The position numbers and the translations under genes are program-made. From the NCBI GenBank assembly GCA_000499405.2, contig HG738136.1:1103274-1167273 (forward strand): 64,000 nt of DNA. Direction: 5' to 3'. The notes below the pieces were generated by a model. That model worked only from the letters and a program-made list of their open reading frames with translations, had not been told where the DNA came from and searched no databases. This document shows, piece after piece, positions 1 through 13,883 of this stretch. The stretch's first letter is position 1. Each line of letters begins with the position of its first letter. This stretch comes from Onchocerca volvulus (Eukaryota > Nematoda > Chromadorea > Rhabditida > Onchocercidae).

Positions 1-1337
1 TGAAATGATCAATCAAATTTGAGTTCTCACGATAATTCAAATAATAATAATAATGATAGCATTAAGATTTATAATACTATTATTATTCGTATATTTTTTT
101 GGCTGATGCCACTCATTTCATATTGAAAATGTAATTCATATTGAAAATTTTTGCATTACAAAGTATGCAAAACAAATATTTCCGTTCTTTTTCGATTTAT
201 AATCTGTAATTTTTTATGAGCAAATGAGAAAAAAAAAAACTTTAAAATCATAAAATAAATTGAAATGATCGATCAATAATTTCGATCACAATATACAAAA
301 TTATCCATGCTTAGTATCATTTTGCTAAATTATTGGTAGTACGAAAGTCGCAGATGACAATTCGTAATTTGAAATTTAGCAGCGAAAAAAAAAAATCAAT
401 TTGTGCAATTTTAAATTCACGATTTCATATTATCTATAGATATTATTCGTTATATATGTGTATATGCATAAATTGAATGCAATTTTTAATCGTTCAAATC
501 GTTGAATTCATAATAATATGAATACAAAGATTATCTATTGTACATGTATCGCTAATTAAACAGTATTTATTGTAATTAACTCCTTTTCAAGCATAAAATT
601 CAACCTACTAAAGTGAATCCTAAGAAAAGCTAAACTAGGTTAAAGATTAAACTTGTTAAAATAGACCTGATTACAAAGATAAAAGAGAAAATTGTTTCAA
701 ACAATTGCAGATTGTGATGTTTAGACGAATAATTATCTCCGTAATAATTACCCAATTTATAATTATTAATAATTTGAATAATTATCTGATTGTATCAAAT
801 AAGACAAGAAACTAAAGAAAAATGTGTGCAAGAAAAAAAATTTTTAAAAAAATTGAAATAGTTAAAGTCAACGAGAATATTTATTTCTACACAATATCTA
901 ATATTTGATTAGAAAAGGAAATCTTGAAGATGGCAAGAATTTGAAATTTAAATTTTAATCTTAGATCTGTTAGCATGGTTAACAAAAAAATTATTATTTG
1001 ATATTCATTTCATAAACAATTACTTTCTCTTGTATAAGTTATCAAAATGTGATAATTTGATAAGATGATTTATTTGCAAGAGCAACTGCAATTACTGATA
1101 ATAGCTTAAAATTGTTCGAATTTTTTCCTTACTTAATATTTCAATTAAAATTATTAATTGTTAATTTAAAAACCATTTGCACTACGGTAATGTTCCAAAT
1201 CCATTCCCTTAGAAATCGATGATATTAAGATGAGAATAATGTACAGAGTGTTGATAAAAAATATACTGTTATCATTAACCATTGAAGAATAAAGTTTTCG
1301 ATTTTTTTTCTGGTTTACTATTACAGTTATGAATTTC

Positions 1338-1381
1338 CGTAAGAAAAGGAGAGAGAGAGAGGGAGAGGAGAGAGAGAGAAA
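1338..1381. repeat. GA-rich microsatellite
   Basis: An interrupted (GA)n purine tract of about 44 bp lies in intergenic sequence. Similar GA tracts recur near 19.39, 27.52 and 28.54 kb. Confidence 0.8.
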
Positions 1382-3334
1382 AAAATTGAGGAATGAAATA
1401 ATGATGTTTTCAATTTTTATTCAGAAAAATTTTTAAAAATTCATATTTGACAATTGAAAAAAGAGTGAACGAATAAATGATAATTGTCAAATAGCATGCA
1501 TTATTATGGCGTCACGTATACTACGCTTTATGTCACGTAAGTAAAAACGTCATTTTTAAAATCCTTCACAAATTAACGATCGTAAAAAGCGAGATATGCG
1601 GTTGAAGTAAAGAGAAGATGAAAAGAAGAATTAAAAATTTAATTTTGAGGTAAAAATTAGAAATTCGCTCCTATTAAATCGACATTTCCTTCTTCTCTAG
1701 AAAAAAAAAAAAAAAAAAGAAAAATTAAAATAAACAAATATATTTAAGGACGGTAATCATCGAACTAGAACAATCAATGCAAATATATAATTTCTTCCTC
1801 ATTCGAAACGAAGAAAAAAATTGAAATGTTACTTTTTCATCTGAAAATACAGTAGTATTCCAGAATGTTCAGGAAAATTAATTTTATTATTTTCGGTAAA
1901 TATTTTAAATCAATTTTTTTTTTCTAATTTTACTAGCAAAATTAATTTTATTAAAAAACATAAAGTTTTTCAACAAAAACAACAACAAAAAAATTACAAA
2001 AATGTTTTAACCTTAAAATTTTAGAATATTATGAAATATTTGATCGAAAATAGTAAAATTTGCAATTATTTCGAGATTTCGAGATTTCGCAATACTTTTT
2101 CTTTATTTTCGCAATATTTTTAAACTTTTCAAAATTTTTTGCAAGCGAATATTCCAATGATGATTGAAAATAAATATTAGATGAACTAACTAACATCATG
2201 TTAAATAACAATAAGCAAATAATAATAATAATAATAACGATAAATGAAGTGATTAAATGAGGTCATAAACTTATCTATTTGACAGTTAAATCTTTTCGTG
2301 AAAATTTTCCAGAAAATCAGTTTAATAATGATACAATTGTCAAAGTTGGACAATTGATGTGTTAAATTGAGGATGGATAGATTGATGAAAGGAATGAAAA
2401 AGATCGCTTGAAAATTGAAAAACCTTTTTGCTATATTCTATTTAAAAGTTTATCCTCAACCTAAATTTCATCCCTCTGTCTTTTCTGTTTGCTTGGTCTA
2501 ATTTTTCTGAAACTGAACACCAATGATTCTGTTTGATATTTCTGGAAATAGGAAGGATGAAAAGATTGGAAAAGGCAAAGAATGGATGAAAAATGAAGGA
2601 AATGAAATATTGAGTAAACTTTTGAAATTTTAACTCTTCGATAAAATATCCAATGAAAATCAACATTAACCTGTATAAACATTTGAATTATTGTAAATTA
2701 TATTTGATTTTTGGCCTTTTCAAATTTCAAAATATGAAAAAGATATAACAAAGAAAAAAAGTTTTTTATTCAAAACCATTTGAACTAAAAAAAAAAAGTT
2801 CTGAATCAATAATAATCAGACATGTTGTAGATATTTGAAATCAAATGATCATTAAATTCAGATCAGCAATTAAGATCGCAGATAGATATTTTCGTAAATT
2901 CTTACTAAAAACAAAGATTACAGATATTTCATAGCTTTAAGTATGAAAATAAATCTTTCCTTCTAAAAACATCGGAACAATAAAGATCGCAAACATTGCG
3001 ATTTTCATTGTTTTGAATGTTTTATAATAAAAAATTTGTTTCATTAATATTGCCAATTATTAAGCTTAATGATATCCATCAATTTCTTTTTTTTTAATCA
3101 GTTTTTGGTCCAATAAAATAAAATATAAATTTATTTTTTCATGCTTAAGATTTATCTTGAAAAGCGCAAAAATATAATTTTCGAGTAATTTCAAATTTTT
3201 CAATTGTCTAAAAAATTCAGAATCCGTTATTTCATCTTTTCATTTTCCATTACCTTTTTAATTTCTCTAATTAAATTCTTAAAAACATATTTTTATTGCA
3301 AATAAACATTTCCATTGAAGTGTTTCGGATCAAC

Positions 3335-3384
3335 TAATCAAAATTAATCATTCCTTTGGCAGAAGAAATGATTAATTTTGATTA
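3335..3384. repeat. Perfect inverted repeat, 18-nt arms
   Basis: Arms 3335-3352 and 3367-3384 are exact reverse complements separated by a 14-nt loop. The arm core reads AATCAAAATTAATCATT. The element is intergenic, with no neighbouring gene to which a terminator or regulatory role could be tied. Confidence 0.75.
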
Positions 3385-5544
3385 TTCGATCTTAAAAACA
3401 TATTCTAAAATGCAAATATTAGAAAGAAATAAAAAAACGAAATATTCTCGGCAGAAAAATAACTAAAGTGAAATGATTTAGGTTGAATGGAAAATATAAA
3501 TTAATTTTCTATTATTCAAAAATCCAATAGCACGGAAAATATTTTTTCAAATTATTTTCTTAATTCTTTCCATTTTTCTTTTGTAAATGACCTTTATGAA
3601 TTTTTTATCATAAATGAATAACTTTAAATTAAATAAAGTAACAAACATATGCATTCTTTTCTTGAAGGATTTCATTTTTGGCATGAAAAAATTTCCGCAA
3701 AAATTTGTTGAAAATATTTAGCAATTTAAAAGATAATGATATTCATAAATTTGATATATATCAAAAGATAGCAATATTGATTGATTTGAGGGATGATTTA
3801 AATGACTTCAAAATTGCAGTATATGACTTTATTACCATAAGAAAATATTGATACATGCTATTCTTATCAATATTTTAATATGATAAAAAAATTATTTTGT
3901 GCAATTTTAAGTCATTTAAATAACTATTAAAAATATAAAATTCATTTTAAAATATAATCAAAGATAGTCTTTTAGAACTGTCTCTCAATTAAAACCAAAT
4001 AATAATAGTAATCAATCATATAATTATTGATTATTTTTATAACAATTATTTGCGCTAAATTTGAAATCATGCATTTTTTTGATTTTTTCAACCACCTGTA
4101 TTTTATCCTTCCCAATAGCATTTATTTATCATATATAAGAAGAAAAAATAGTCCATGTCACCATCTGGTTCATTTTATCATCGTATAAATATAAATTACA
4201 TCTCTTCATTTATTTTTAATTTTACGACAATAATACTTTTATTTAATTAATTCAATTAAATAATGCTGAAAAAGATTTCGTTTAATTTCTTGACAATCGT
4301 CTGGAACTTTTAATTTTGATCAATTCTCCTTATTTTATTGGTACTGCCAGAATTTCAACTTTTTTTTTTCATATGATACTATTAGCGAAACATCGTAGAA
4401 TGGCATATGTTAGGAAAGAGTCAAGAAAGCTAATCGTAAATGCTAAAATCAGAAAAAATTGAAAGCTCCAAATTATCGACTGAATAATTAGCGAAATAAA
4501 TTGAATAGTTCAGCAGACATAGACACTTGGATTTCCTAGAAATCCTTCTGGTTCAGTGATCTCAAGAAATCATCAAGACTTCTGATACACTGCTATTTCT
4601 GGATAGGAATCTACTAAAAATTCTGAATAATATTTATATCCCAAAGACTGCGAAATATTGATGATCGCAGCATTCAACAATTTTAACAGAATTGTTAACT
4701 TAGTGATAATTCGGTTGATCTGCCGTCACAGAACTCAACGGATCAAAATTAGTGAGAATTTTTTTATGAAATCGCTTTAAAAAATTTGCCATATGTATTT
4801 TATGAAAATAAGCAAAAAAAAAAAGGAAGAAATTGACTGGTACAGTTTTATCAACAAGAATAATTTTGGAAAAAGAATCGGCTAATTTATCGGTAGTATT
4901 GTTTGAAAATTGATAATTCTCAGGACGCATAAAAGCAAATTTTTGTATGTAATGTTATTAAAATCGAAAATTCCATAATATAATTGATGTTTTGGATTTT
5001 TAAATTAAGAAGCAGAGAATAATAAAAGTTTAAAACAAAAAATAAATTGGAAAAAATATTTTTTTTTTTATTTTCCTTCATTTCCTTTCCCATCAACAAA
5101 ATTAAATTTATAAAAAGGTATGCATGTAGAGAAAAAAACTGAGTTAAAATACAAATGCGTTCGTGATGATGTGAAATAAAGTGACACTTTGGTGGTATCA
5201 TGATATTTTGTTGAATTTGGGACAAAGCTTTCGAAAATTTTAACAAATCATTTGAGTTGACATATATTGTACAGTTAAGCTCTTGAAATTTTAAAACTAT
5301 TATTTACTGCAAGATATTACTTTTAAGTCAAGATTTTTGTTCCTTCACATATAAGTCATCTTTTTAATTTTAGTTTTCAACTAAAAAAATCTAATTGGCA
5401 TAGTATCACACACATGTGTTTTATGATAAACGAATTTATAAAATTCTTTAAGGAAATCTTTCATTTCGTATCGTATGGAATCCGAAAATCTGAATTTAGA
5501 AAATCGGAACGGCAAATGTCATTCATTGTTCCGCAATACATAAA

Positions 5545-6320
5545 TGTTAACTGTTGCGAATATCAGTGATTACGAATAATTATCATCCTTTCGGCTATTG
5601 AAGGGAAAATTTTGTACAAAGTGTCGATAAAACCCAAATAACGAAATAATCCATTTTGTGTAGCAGAAATCTGTAGTATTTCTTCGATAAATGAATCACC
5701 AATCTGTTTGTGGACACAAAAACCTTTGTTTTAATCTGCTGTATCCTCCGATCTGCTAATATCCTCCGATCGGATTTTTGAAATTCGATTTATCCTCCGA
5801 TCTGCTAATAGAGTTTATTTACATTGCTTAAAATATTGAAATTTGTCAATTTCTTACCCTTTATCATGATGACTAAGTATGATTTATGTATGATTAATGT
5901 GTTATAATCTTTTGCCCACAATCAAGATCAAAGATCATCAATATAAAAAGGAGCTTTCGTCTCAACAGGGATCAGTGTCTTCAACATCATTCTTTAAGAT
6001 TAGTGTTTTCAAGATCAATATCAGAGCAGTTCAGTTCCAATTCAATTTCGAAAACGGTTTGAACAGCACGAAGAACAGTTCAGCAAATACAACAACAGTG
6101 GGAGAGCGATAGTCGCAAACGGAAAATACGACAACATTGTGAGTATTCAAACGACTGTTAATATTCTTGCATTATTTACTGTGTATTGTTCATTTCATCT
6201 TTATTATTGTATAAGTGATAGATGATATTGTCTACAATATCGTATAAAATCAGAAGACTATTGTGGATCGTTTATAAAATCGTATAAACTCAACAAAGAT
6301 TGTTGTTGATCTGGCGAAAT
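5545..6320 (+). mobile_element. Candidate LTR-like or orphan promoter segment
   Basis: This block has a different texture from its surroundings. A repeated motif (TATCCTCCGATC) occurs three times between about 5.74 and 5.81 kb. A TATA-like box (ATATAAAAAGG) follows near 5.94 kb. About 200 bases of more balanced composition come next, ending at a good splice donor (GTGAGT, about 6139), and a TGGCGAAATAGC motif near 6.31 kb could be a primer-binding-site remnant. Repeated enhancer-like units, a TATA box and a leader with a donor are what an LTR of a BEL/Pao or Gypsy element looks like. No gag or pol frame follows, so it would be solitary or decayed. An alternative is a promoter with a non-coding first exon. 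A 71-codon open frame here (5897-6112) is not convincing as a protein. Confidence 0.3.
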
Positions 6321-6349
6321 AGCAAGAAGCAATCTTCAATTCAATCAGA

Positions 6350-7344
6350 CTACAGATCAAACTACAAATTATCAAATATCATCTACTTTTATGCCCCTTT
6401 GAAAAATATCTATAAAATATCTACAAAAAAACCTTTTGAAAAATATCCAAATCTATAGTTTGTTTGTTTTTCTTTCTTTCCTTTTTTTTTTCTTTTTTTT
6501 TTTCCGCCAGAAAGATAAAATTGAATCATAAAAGGCTTATCCTTTATCAATTTCAAATAAAATCAATTTTTCAAATTTAAATGGAATACAAAGATCTATT
6601 ATATTTCATATTAAAGCCATACATTGATTGCCCTGCAAAATAGATTGGAAAATGAATAATTAATAAGTAGCATATGTTTCATTTTATTTATAAAGCAAGA
6701 AAAAAAAAAAGCATTTTAAAGGAAAGTTTTTCTTTTTCTTTTTTTTTTTTTTTGAAATTAACTTCGAGCATTAAAATAGCCCAATCAATAATTACAAATA
6801 TAATTTTTTGAAACAATGAGAAAAAAAAATCAGAGAATGATATGTGCTAAAATAAATTTTCATAGAATATGAACTAAAAAGCTCTTTCTTCAAGTTCTCA
6901 TTAATTCAACGATTCAAACTTCTAATGATATTGGAAAAGATTTCAAAAATTAATGGAAGATCCATTAATTTTTGAAATGTTATTTATTCTAAGCAACTGA
7001 TTGTAGAATTTTGAATTAATTTTTAATAGCATTGTTTCAACATCAATTTCTCTGATAGAAATAAATCTAAAGAATAATTTTGCTAATAATATTCAAGAAT
7101 TTAATAGCAAATTTATTTTGAAGAAAATATCAAAAAGAGTTCAATAAAGCTATGGAAAAATTAACAAAATTTTTCGCCGTCTTTCATTTATTTGTGGAAT
7201 ATTAAATTTTCAATAATATTCAAAATTGAAAAATTGTGCAATATGAAATTATATTTGGAAAATGAAATTAATTTCGATTTGAGCATTTCCTCGATTCACC
7301 AATATAGTTCCAACAATATCAATATAGATAGTCTGTAGTCTGAA
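6350..7344. other. Intergenic, downstream of the CDK gene
   Basis: This is AT-rich sequence lying 3' of the minus-strand kinase gene, so it includes that gene's 3' UTR. Reverse-strand AATAAA matches occur near 7.11 and 7.19 kb and could act in polyadenylation, but the choice is not certain. A hairpin at 6940-6978 is listed separately. Confidence 0.5.
6940..6978. repeat. Perfect hairpin, 18-nt arms, 3-nt loop
   Basis: Arms 6940-6957 and 6961-6978 are exact reverse complements around the loop AGA. The arm reads ATTTCAAAAATTAATGGA. It lies about 370 bp beyond the stop codon of the minus-strand kinase gene. Confidence 0.75.
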
Positions 7345-10300
7345 TTACAACGTAAGTGTTGAATATTGAAGGGAGCGTATCTTCGGTATCGAATAAATTG
7401 AAGCTGTAGGTGGCAAAAGATGGATACTCGATGGGAAACATCCGAAGTAAGGATGCATCATTGCTCCGTTTGCTGATATACGATCTGTTGGATTCAACTT
7501 AAAATATAAAAATAAAATTAATAAAATTATTGAAAATAAAGATTTGGAATAAAAATTTTCAAAATTTAAATTTGAATTTTTATTTAAAAAAAAAGGTAGA
7601 TTCATTAAACCTCAAAAAAGTTACAGTTCTAAAAATAGATCATACCTGTAAAAGATGTGATAATAGTGATTGGCCATTTTTTAATCTTCCCAATGATTTA
7701 TGTATCTCATTCCAGGCTAATTGTCGATAAGGTGGATAAAAGTTAGGTGAATAGTGCGGTAGCTTAAGTACTTCTGGCCATTTTTTTGGATCAGGCGCAC
7801 CTGGAAAGAAATTTTGCATATTTTCTAACAAAAAAAATCAAATAATTTTTTGAAATATTTTTTTTTTTAAATTTTTACCTCGAATACTAAATATTCGATC
7901 TAATTGATCGGTGACATCCTTTGTACCCGGAAAAAGAGCTGTACCGGTGCACATTTCAGCAAATATACATCCAACACCCCTGAAATATTTGCAACTTGTA
8001 ATTCAAGAATGATAATTAACAGTATCAATTATCCAGTTTGATAATTAGCAACTTGTAATCCAGTCTGATAAATAACAGTATCAGAAGCTCCAGTAGGTTT
8101 ATCAGAACTTTTCGGAGGCAAAGTTTTCATAAAATTTCCACAAATAATATTTTCGGAAAATTTATTTTTCCCATAAACAATATTTTAAGAAAAAAATTAA
8201 AAAATTAGCGACAAAAAAAAAAAAAATAAGCTAACCATAAATCGAGAGATGTCGAATAGTCCGTCGAACCAAGTAATACATCTGGTGGTCGATACCTAAT
8301 GAAAATTTGCTTCAGAATTTGTTTATTCATATCATAGCTTGATAAATCATACTAATTATCAATCTGATTGCTTGTATCATTCAGTTTTAAACAATTCTAA
8401 TAAAATTTGTAAAATTCAAATGCTAAATTACAGGAAGTGATAAAAGTTAAAGTTGGATAAAACTGAAAATTTCACCAAAATCAGAAAGATAGCCCGTAAA
8501 AATTAGCAGCCTAGGCCAGCCTGGCAAGTTAGATTAAATACTAGATAGAATGGTATTTTCTAATGATTGTTCGTCGGTTAGAAAAATGATAAACAGAATT
8601 TTCCCAGAATCATTTAAAAATAACATTCAGAATCATTTAAAAATAACATTTGAAGATCAGTGCTGATTAGCTGTTTATTAAAAATAAATGTATTAAGATC
8701 AATGCTGATTATCATTCGAATTTATTTGAATAATTTTAAAAATCTAATAAAATGGCAAATTTACTAAAATTTTTGGAAAATTCGAAAGAAATACAAACCA
8801 TAATGTTACTACTTCATGTGAATATGTTCGACTTGGTACTGATTTTGCACGAGCTAGACCAAAATCAGCTAATTTCAATTCACCATTATCATTTAGTAAT
8901 AAATTTTGCGGTTTTAAATCTCTAAAAATTGGTTAAAAATAGAACAAAGTAAAATTTAATTCCAAAAGCAAAGTATCGAAAATTATAATTAAAATTTATT
9001 TGCCAAAACAAAATTTCAATTTTTCCCGAAAATTTACGTCTTCTAGAAAAGGAAAATAAAATTCTTCAAAAAAAAAAAACTTGAAATTTTGAATTTTTAA
9101 TAATTAAAATTAATTAATAATCTTACCTATGCAAAATTTTCTTATCATGACAAAATGCAAGACCACGAAGTAATTGAAATAGGAATAATCGAACTTGCAT
9201 TTGTTCTAGTCCAGTACTATGCAATTCCAAATATTTGCTCAAATCTGTTCTCTAAAAATTTGAAAAAATTTATTAATCAGACCAAAAGCATAAGAGTGTT
9301 CATTAAATTAAGTTTTGAATTTAATTAATCTAATTAAATGAGCAAATTTTGAAAATCTTTATGAAGCAATATGAATTATTTGCACTAACTATTACCTTTA
9401 ATGACTATAATCCGATGAAAAATGAGTTAACTGATAAAAATAGCTAATTGTCACCTGTTGGTTAACTGATATGATAAGGTTCACTTTCAATTACAACTAA
9501 TTTTTAATTTCATGACCGTGCAAAGTGATCCAAATTTTTATCCAATAAAATGCTTTGTCAATCGAAAATTACTATCATATTTCGAGGTAAATCAGAGTTA
9601 AGTCTATTTAATGAAATACTCTTATTTCAAATATATCACCAAAAGTTCAAATTTAAATAAAATTTTATTCCTTTAATTTAAATCTAATAAATTCAATTTC
9701 GAAACAGCCTGAAAGATTTTATTTCGATTTATCCAATGAAACATTTAAATTTATTCTGTAAGTTTAAAAAATTTATTTTCCAAAATAATAAATTCATTTC
9801 CAAAATATTCCCAAAAATATTATTCGTTAAATTTAAGTTCAATAAATCCAATTCGAAAATAATCTGAAAAATTTCATTTCTCAGATATAATTATACTCCT
9901 TAAATTTAAATAAAATAACCTACCATATATTCGAAAACAAAAACTAAAGAATTCTGTTCATGTACGATATCGTGTAAAGTTACAATATTGGAATGTCGTA
10001 AAGCACGCAATAATGATGCTAAAAAAAGAAATTGAATATTATGAGAATTAAAATAATTAAAAACTTTAATTTACAAATGCCAAGAAATCAATTAAAACTT
10101 TCTAATATTAGAGATATTAAAATTTTCAATTAATGCAATTAAAATTTTCTATGTGATGATGTATTATCTCCTTTTCCCTTCTCTTTTCATTTCTTTCAAT
10201 TTCTTTAAAAAGGAAGAAAAAATTGATGATTATCAAAGTATTTCAAAGAAAAATATTTACGAAAAATGAATTTTTCGAAAATTCAACTTACAAATTAAGA

Positions 10301-13300
10301 AATTGAAAAAAAAAAAACGAACCAATCAATTTAACATTAAATAAACGAAAAAATTTCCAACAATTACCCGTAAAATGTAAATAAAAAACGATTTGAAATA
10401 TATTTAAAATATATTAGGAGAAAAAAAAAAAAAACGACATTGTTATTTTTTATTTTGTAAATGTTACGAATGTTTGATTAATTTTTGAATTCATATGGGA
10501 AAGAAAAAAAAAAAAAAAATGACAAAAATAAAATTTTCAATTAAATGATCAATAATAGTTTGTTTGACCTTCTCGTATGGCGGTGAATGGTAATCCTTCT
10601 TGATTGTGAATTTTAATTTCTTTCAATGCAACAATACTACCATCATTTCTACAATTAAATTTTGTGAAAATTTGAAAATAAAATTAAAATCTATGAAATT
10701 AATTTGTATATTAATTATTTAGATTTATACTTAAATTCGAATGATTGCTTCATTTTAATAAAATTGGTACTTTATTTTTTTTTTTTTTTTTTTTTATAAG
10801 TTGACATTAAAAAAAAAAAAAAGGTAAACAAAGAAATTGATTTATCACAAAAATAAAAATTCGTACCTGCTTTCACATTTATAAACGACAGCATAACTAC
10901 CTTCACCTAATTTCTCAATTCGCCTATATAATTCGCTAATATTTTGTATTGGCATTTCCTAGAAATACACTTTTTTTTTCTGAAATACGTCAAAGAAATA
11001 CGTCAAAATACGTGAAAGAAGAGGTAAAATTGTTTTAATGATGAAAAATTACAGTAATAATAAGAATAGTAATAATGAAGATTGTAATTCAACAAAATTT
11101 CATAAAACTTTTACAGCTTTAAATTTTCGATTAAATAGCTGTGGATTTAATCTATTTGTAGATTGAAATAAGTCTCACTCGTTCAGAAGACTAAATTTAA
11201 TTATGCGAAATATGTAATAAAACGAAATATTCGAAAAAATTTTCATCATAATTTAATTTGAAGATGGAAATTTAAAAATTTTTTTTTTTTAAATTAAAAG
11301 AAAATTTAATTTGAAATAAAAAAAAGCTAAAATTTCACTTACTCTAGGCGGAAAAACTAAAGTATTCGGATCCAAATGTGCCGATCGTGGCCTCCGGCGA
11401 CGAATAACTGATGAACTACGCTTTTCCTCCGTTGAGCTTAACGTTGATCTCAAATATTCCCACAAAATTATAAATGTCCTCCTCATAAATCTCAATCATA
11501 TTTTGATGGAAATTTTTGAATATATATGAATTTTTTGTTGAAAATTTTGAAAATTTTCGGAAATCAAAAAAAAAAATTAAAATAAAATATAAAAATGGGG
11601 TACCGAGGATCAGAAGTAGACGATGAACAACATGGATCTGGATAAACGGATACGATGCAATTATTGGTGCCAGAACGTGATCGTGTCGTTCGAAATAAAT
11701 TAAATAAACTTCTGAAAAAAAAAAAAAGCAAATAAACTTATTTTAATCAATATTGTCATTATTTATAACTATAGTTCAATCGAAGAGACATTAGATTGTT
11801 ATCAACATATTTGAACTATCAATGATAACTATCACTACCTTAATGATTTTTATCATTACCAAATGATAACTACTATTATCTTGACAAATATTATCACTAT
11901 CAAATGATAACTATCATTATCTTAACAATTATTATCACTATCATCTTCGTACCATAATTTTTGAATCTTTCCAAATAGTTCAATCAAAATTTCGAAACAT
12001 TTTCACAATTTTTACTTTTTTTTATTTTTAATCAAAGAAGAAAAGATATTCGAAGGAAGAAAAATGATGAAATTAAAATTGTAAAAAAGAAATTAAAATC
12101 GAAAAATTTTTCAAGAAAGAATTTGAAGTTTCATTGAACGATTAATAAAATGGCATCAAATCTTCGAATTTAATATACAAATTTTTTGTTGATATTTAAT
12201 TTCAATGATTACAAATGCCTTTCTTTAGTGGGCCAAAAAATTTTGACACAATTAATGAACAAGAAATTTTAATGAAATGAATGAAATGACAAATTTAAAA
12301 AAAATTTTTTTTTTTTTAAATAACTAAAATAAATGTGAAGTAAAAATAATCAAAAATAAATCTTCAGAAATTTTTGAAATTTCAAAATTCAATCCAATTA
12401 AATGGAATCTTAATCTAGAAAGTTAAAATCTATTTTCTTTTTCAGAAAAAAAAGAAAAAATTATGTTCTATATTTTTGATTTTCATTTTCAATTTCAATT
12501 AATTACATTCTTGTTTTTGTTTTCAAATAATAATGCAACTATAATCAATTATTTATAATCAATTATTATTATCCGATTATTTTGTAATTATAAATAGGTT
12601 TTTTGCCTCCTTTTGTTTTGAATAATAATCGAAGTAATTAATTAATTAATTACTAATTATTTTCTAATTATAACTGATTACCTTGATGAACTTAAATTAG
12701 ACAATTGCCATGATTGTGCCATATCATCATTTCTCAGGGTTGATGTGATTGTTGGCAATGGTGATTTGTTATCATTTTTAGGTTGCACCTTATCAGCATG
12801 CTTTTTGTAAGAACCAAAAGTTGTGGTACCACAAAATTTTCCTTTATCAGTATTATTATTTCCGTTGTTTCGATGATCTTTTTTGCTGTACTTTTCACGT
12901 TTTCTTGATCTTCTACAAAAAAAAAATTTAAAAAAAAAGGCCATTTAGAAGATATTTATAAAATGCTGAATAAGCTTGAATAATGCTCATTTTATAGCTT
13001 TTATCAAGATTATTGTTTTTTTTTTCAAATTATTATTTTAGCAATTATTAATTTTAATGATGAAAATGAAAAATTTGAATTTTAAATTAATATAGAATTA
13101 AAATTCATTACAAGGCTGTAATTCACTTAATTCAACTTTAATACATCTAAAATGCATTAAAAATGTATTAATATATTGTTAAATCAAGAAATATTGCGAT
13201 TATTTATTATAGAAAATTGATTTACTAAATTGATTTACATCATAAATTAAAGTATCTTAGTTGTACATCATAATTAAATACTTAAGAAATAAAAAAGGAA

Positions 13301-13883
13301 AATGTATACTTATGAAATACTTGAAAAATATAAAAAAATAATTTTTTTAAAATAAAACACAGAGAGACATAAATTTCGAGATGTAAATCAAAGAGAAATT
13401 TGCATATATAGAAAAATAGGTTGTAAAAAAAAAAAAACCTTAAATTGAAAAATATAGTAGATTTTCGAGATGCAGGTGGTGTGACATGCAAAACGACACG
13501 ATGCAAATTATCGGAACTTTTCGAATTTCGTACAATCGATAAATGTTGCTGATTGAGGACCGATAATGAACAACTTTCTCGAAGTTGTGTCTTTGTTGTG
13601 TCACCATGATCACGGTCCATATGTGCCAACCATAATCCTAAAAATTATTTCAATCATTTCGGGTAATAAATTTGTACGATTTCTTATTTAATATTATATA
13701 ATTATATTGATTTAAGGCATAATTTAATTAAGCTTAATTTAATTAATTAAGCAAGCAATTGCTCAATTCGATTGAATTTCTGAAATATGAATGAATTTGA
13801 ATGAATTTCCAAAATTTAATCTAACCTTTTCCCTTCTTACGACTAATATTTCTCATTTCTTTTCTACTCATTTTCGCAAACAT
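7345..13883 (-). CDS. PFTAIRE-type cyclin-dependent kinase (CDK14/CDK15 family)
   Basis: Fourteen exons in agreeing phase give 561 codons: 13883-13826, 13637-13439, 12912-12682, 11711-11604, 11448-11343, 10958-10867, 10648-10569, 10018-9924, 9251-9127, 8921-8799, 8295-8236, 7979-7879, 7800-7646, 7497-7345. The kinase domain starts near residue 244. Visible motifs are the glycine loop [10 protein letters not shown] (252-261), catalytic Lys274, the cyclin-contact helix PFTAIRE (285-291), HRDLKPQN (Asp366), DFG (384-386), the activation segment [12 protein letters not shown], and a C-lobe with [16 protein letters not shown]. These match the CDK14/Eip63E branch, whose members pair with Y-type cyclins at the membrane in Wnt and developmental signalling. 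The roughly 235-residue N-terminal extension is Ser/Arg-rich and looks disordered; [10 protein letters not shown] resembles a 14-3-3 or basophilic-kinase site. The last exon's acceptor is TTTTAAG and that of the fifth exon is TTTGAG, both tolerated in nematodes. The start ATG is the first in frame of exon 1. Family call is firm; exact exon 2 and 3 borders are less so. Confidence 0.92.
8605..8650. repeat. Perfect 23-bp tandem duplication in a CDK intron
   Basis: The unit CAGAATCATTTAAAAATAACATT minus its final bases is repeated exactly: copies span 8605-8627 and 8628-8650. It lies in the intron between the exons ending at 8295 and 8799. Confidence 0.85.

Larger units (their letters stand above)
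1..5540. other. AT-rich intergenic sequence, no gene seen
   Basis: This stretch is strongly AT-rich, with many A and T homopolymers. No open frame has convincing codon use or splice-linked partners. It holds a GA-rich microsatellite near 1.35 kb and a hairpin at 3.34 kb, listed separately. The short open frames near 2.0, 2.5, 4.7 and 5.0 kb are rich in Phe, Lys, Asn and Ile codons, as expected by chance in such DNA, so I do not call them. Confidence 0.6.
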
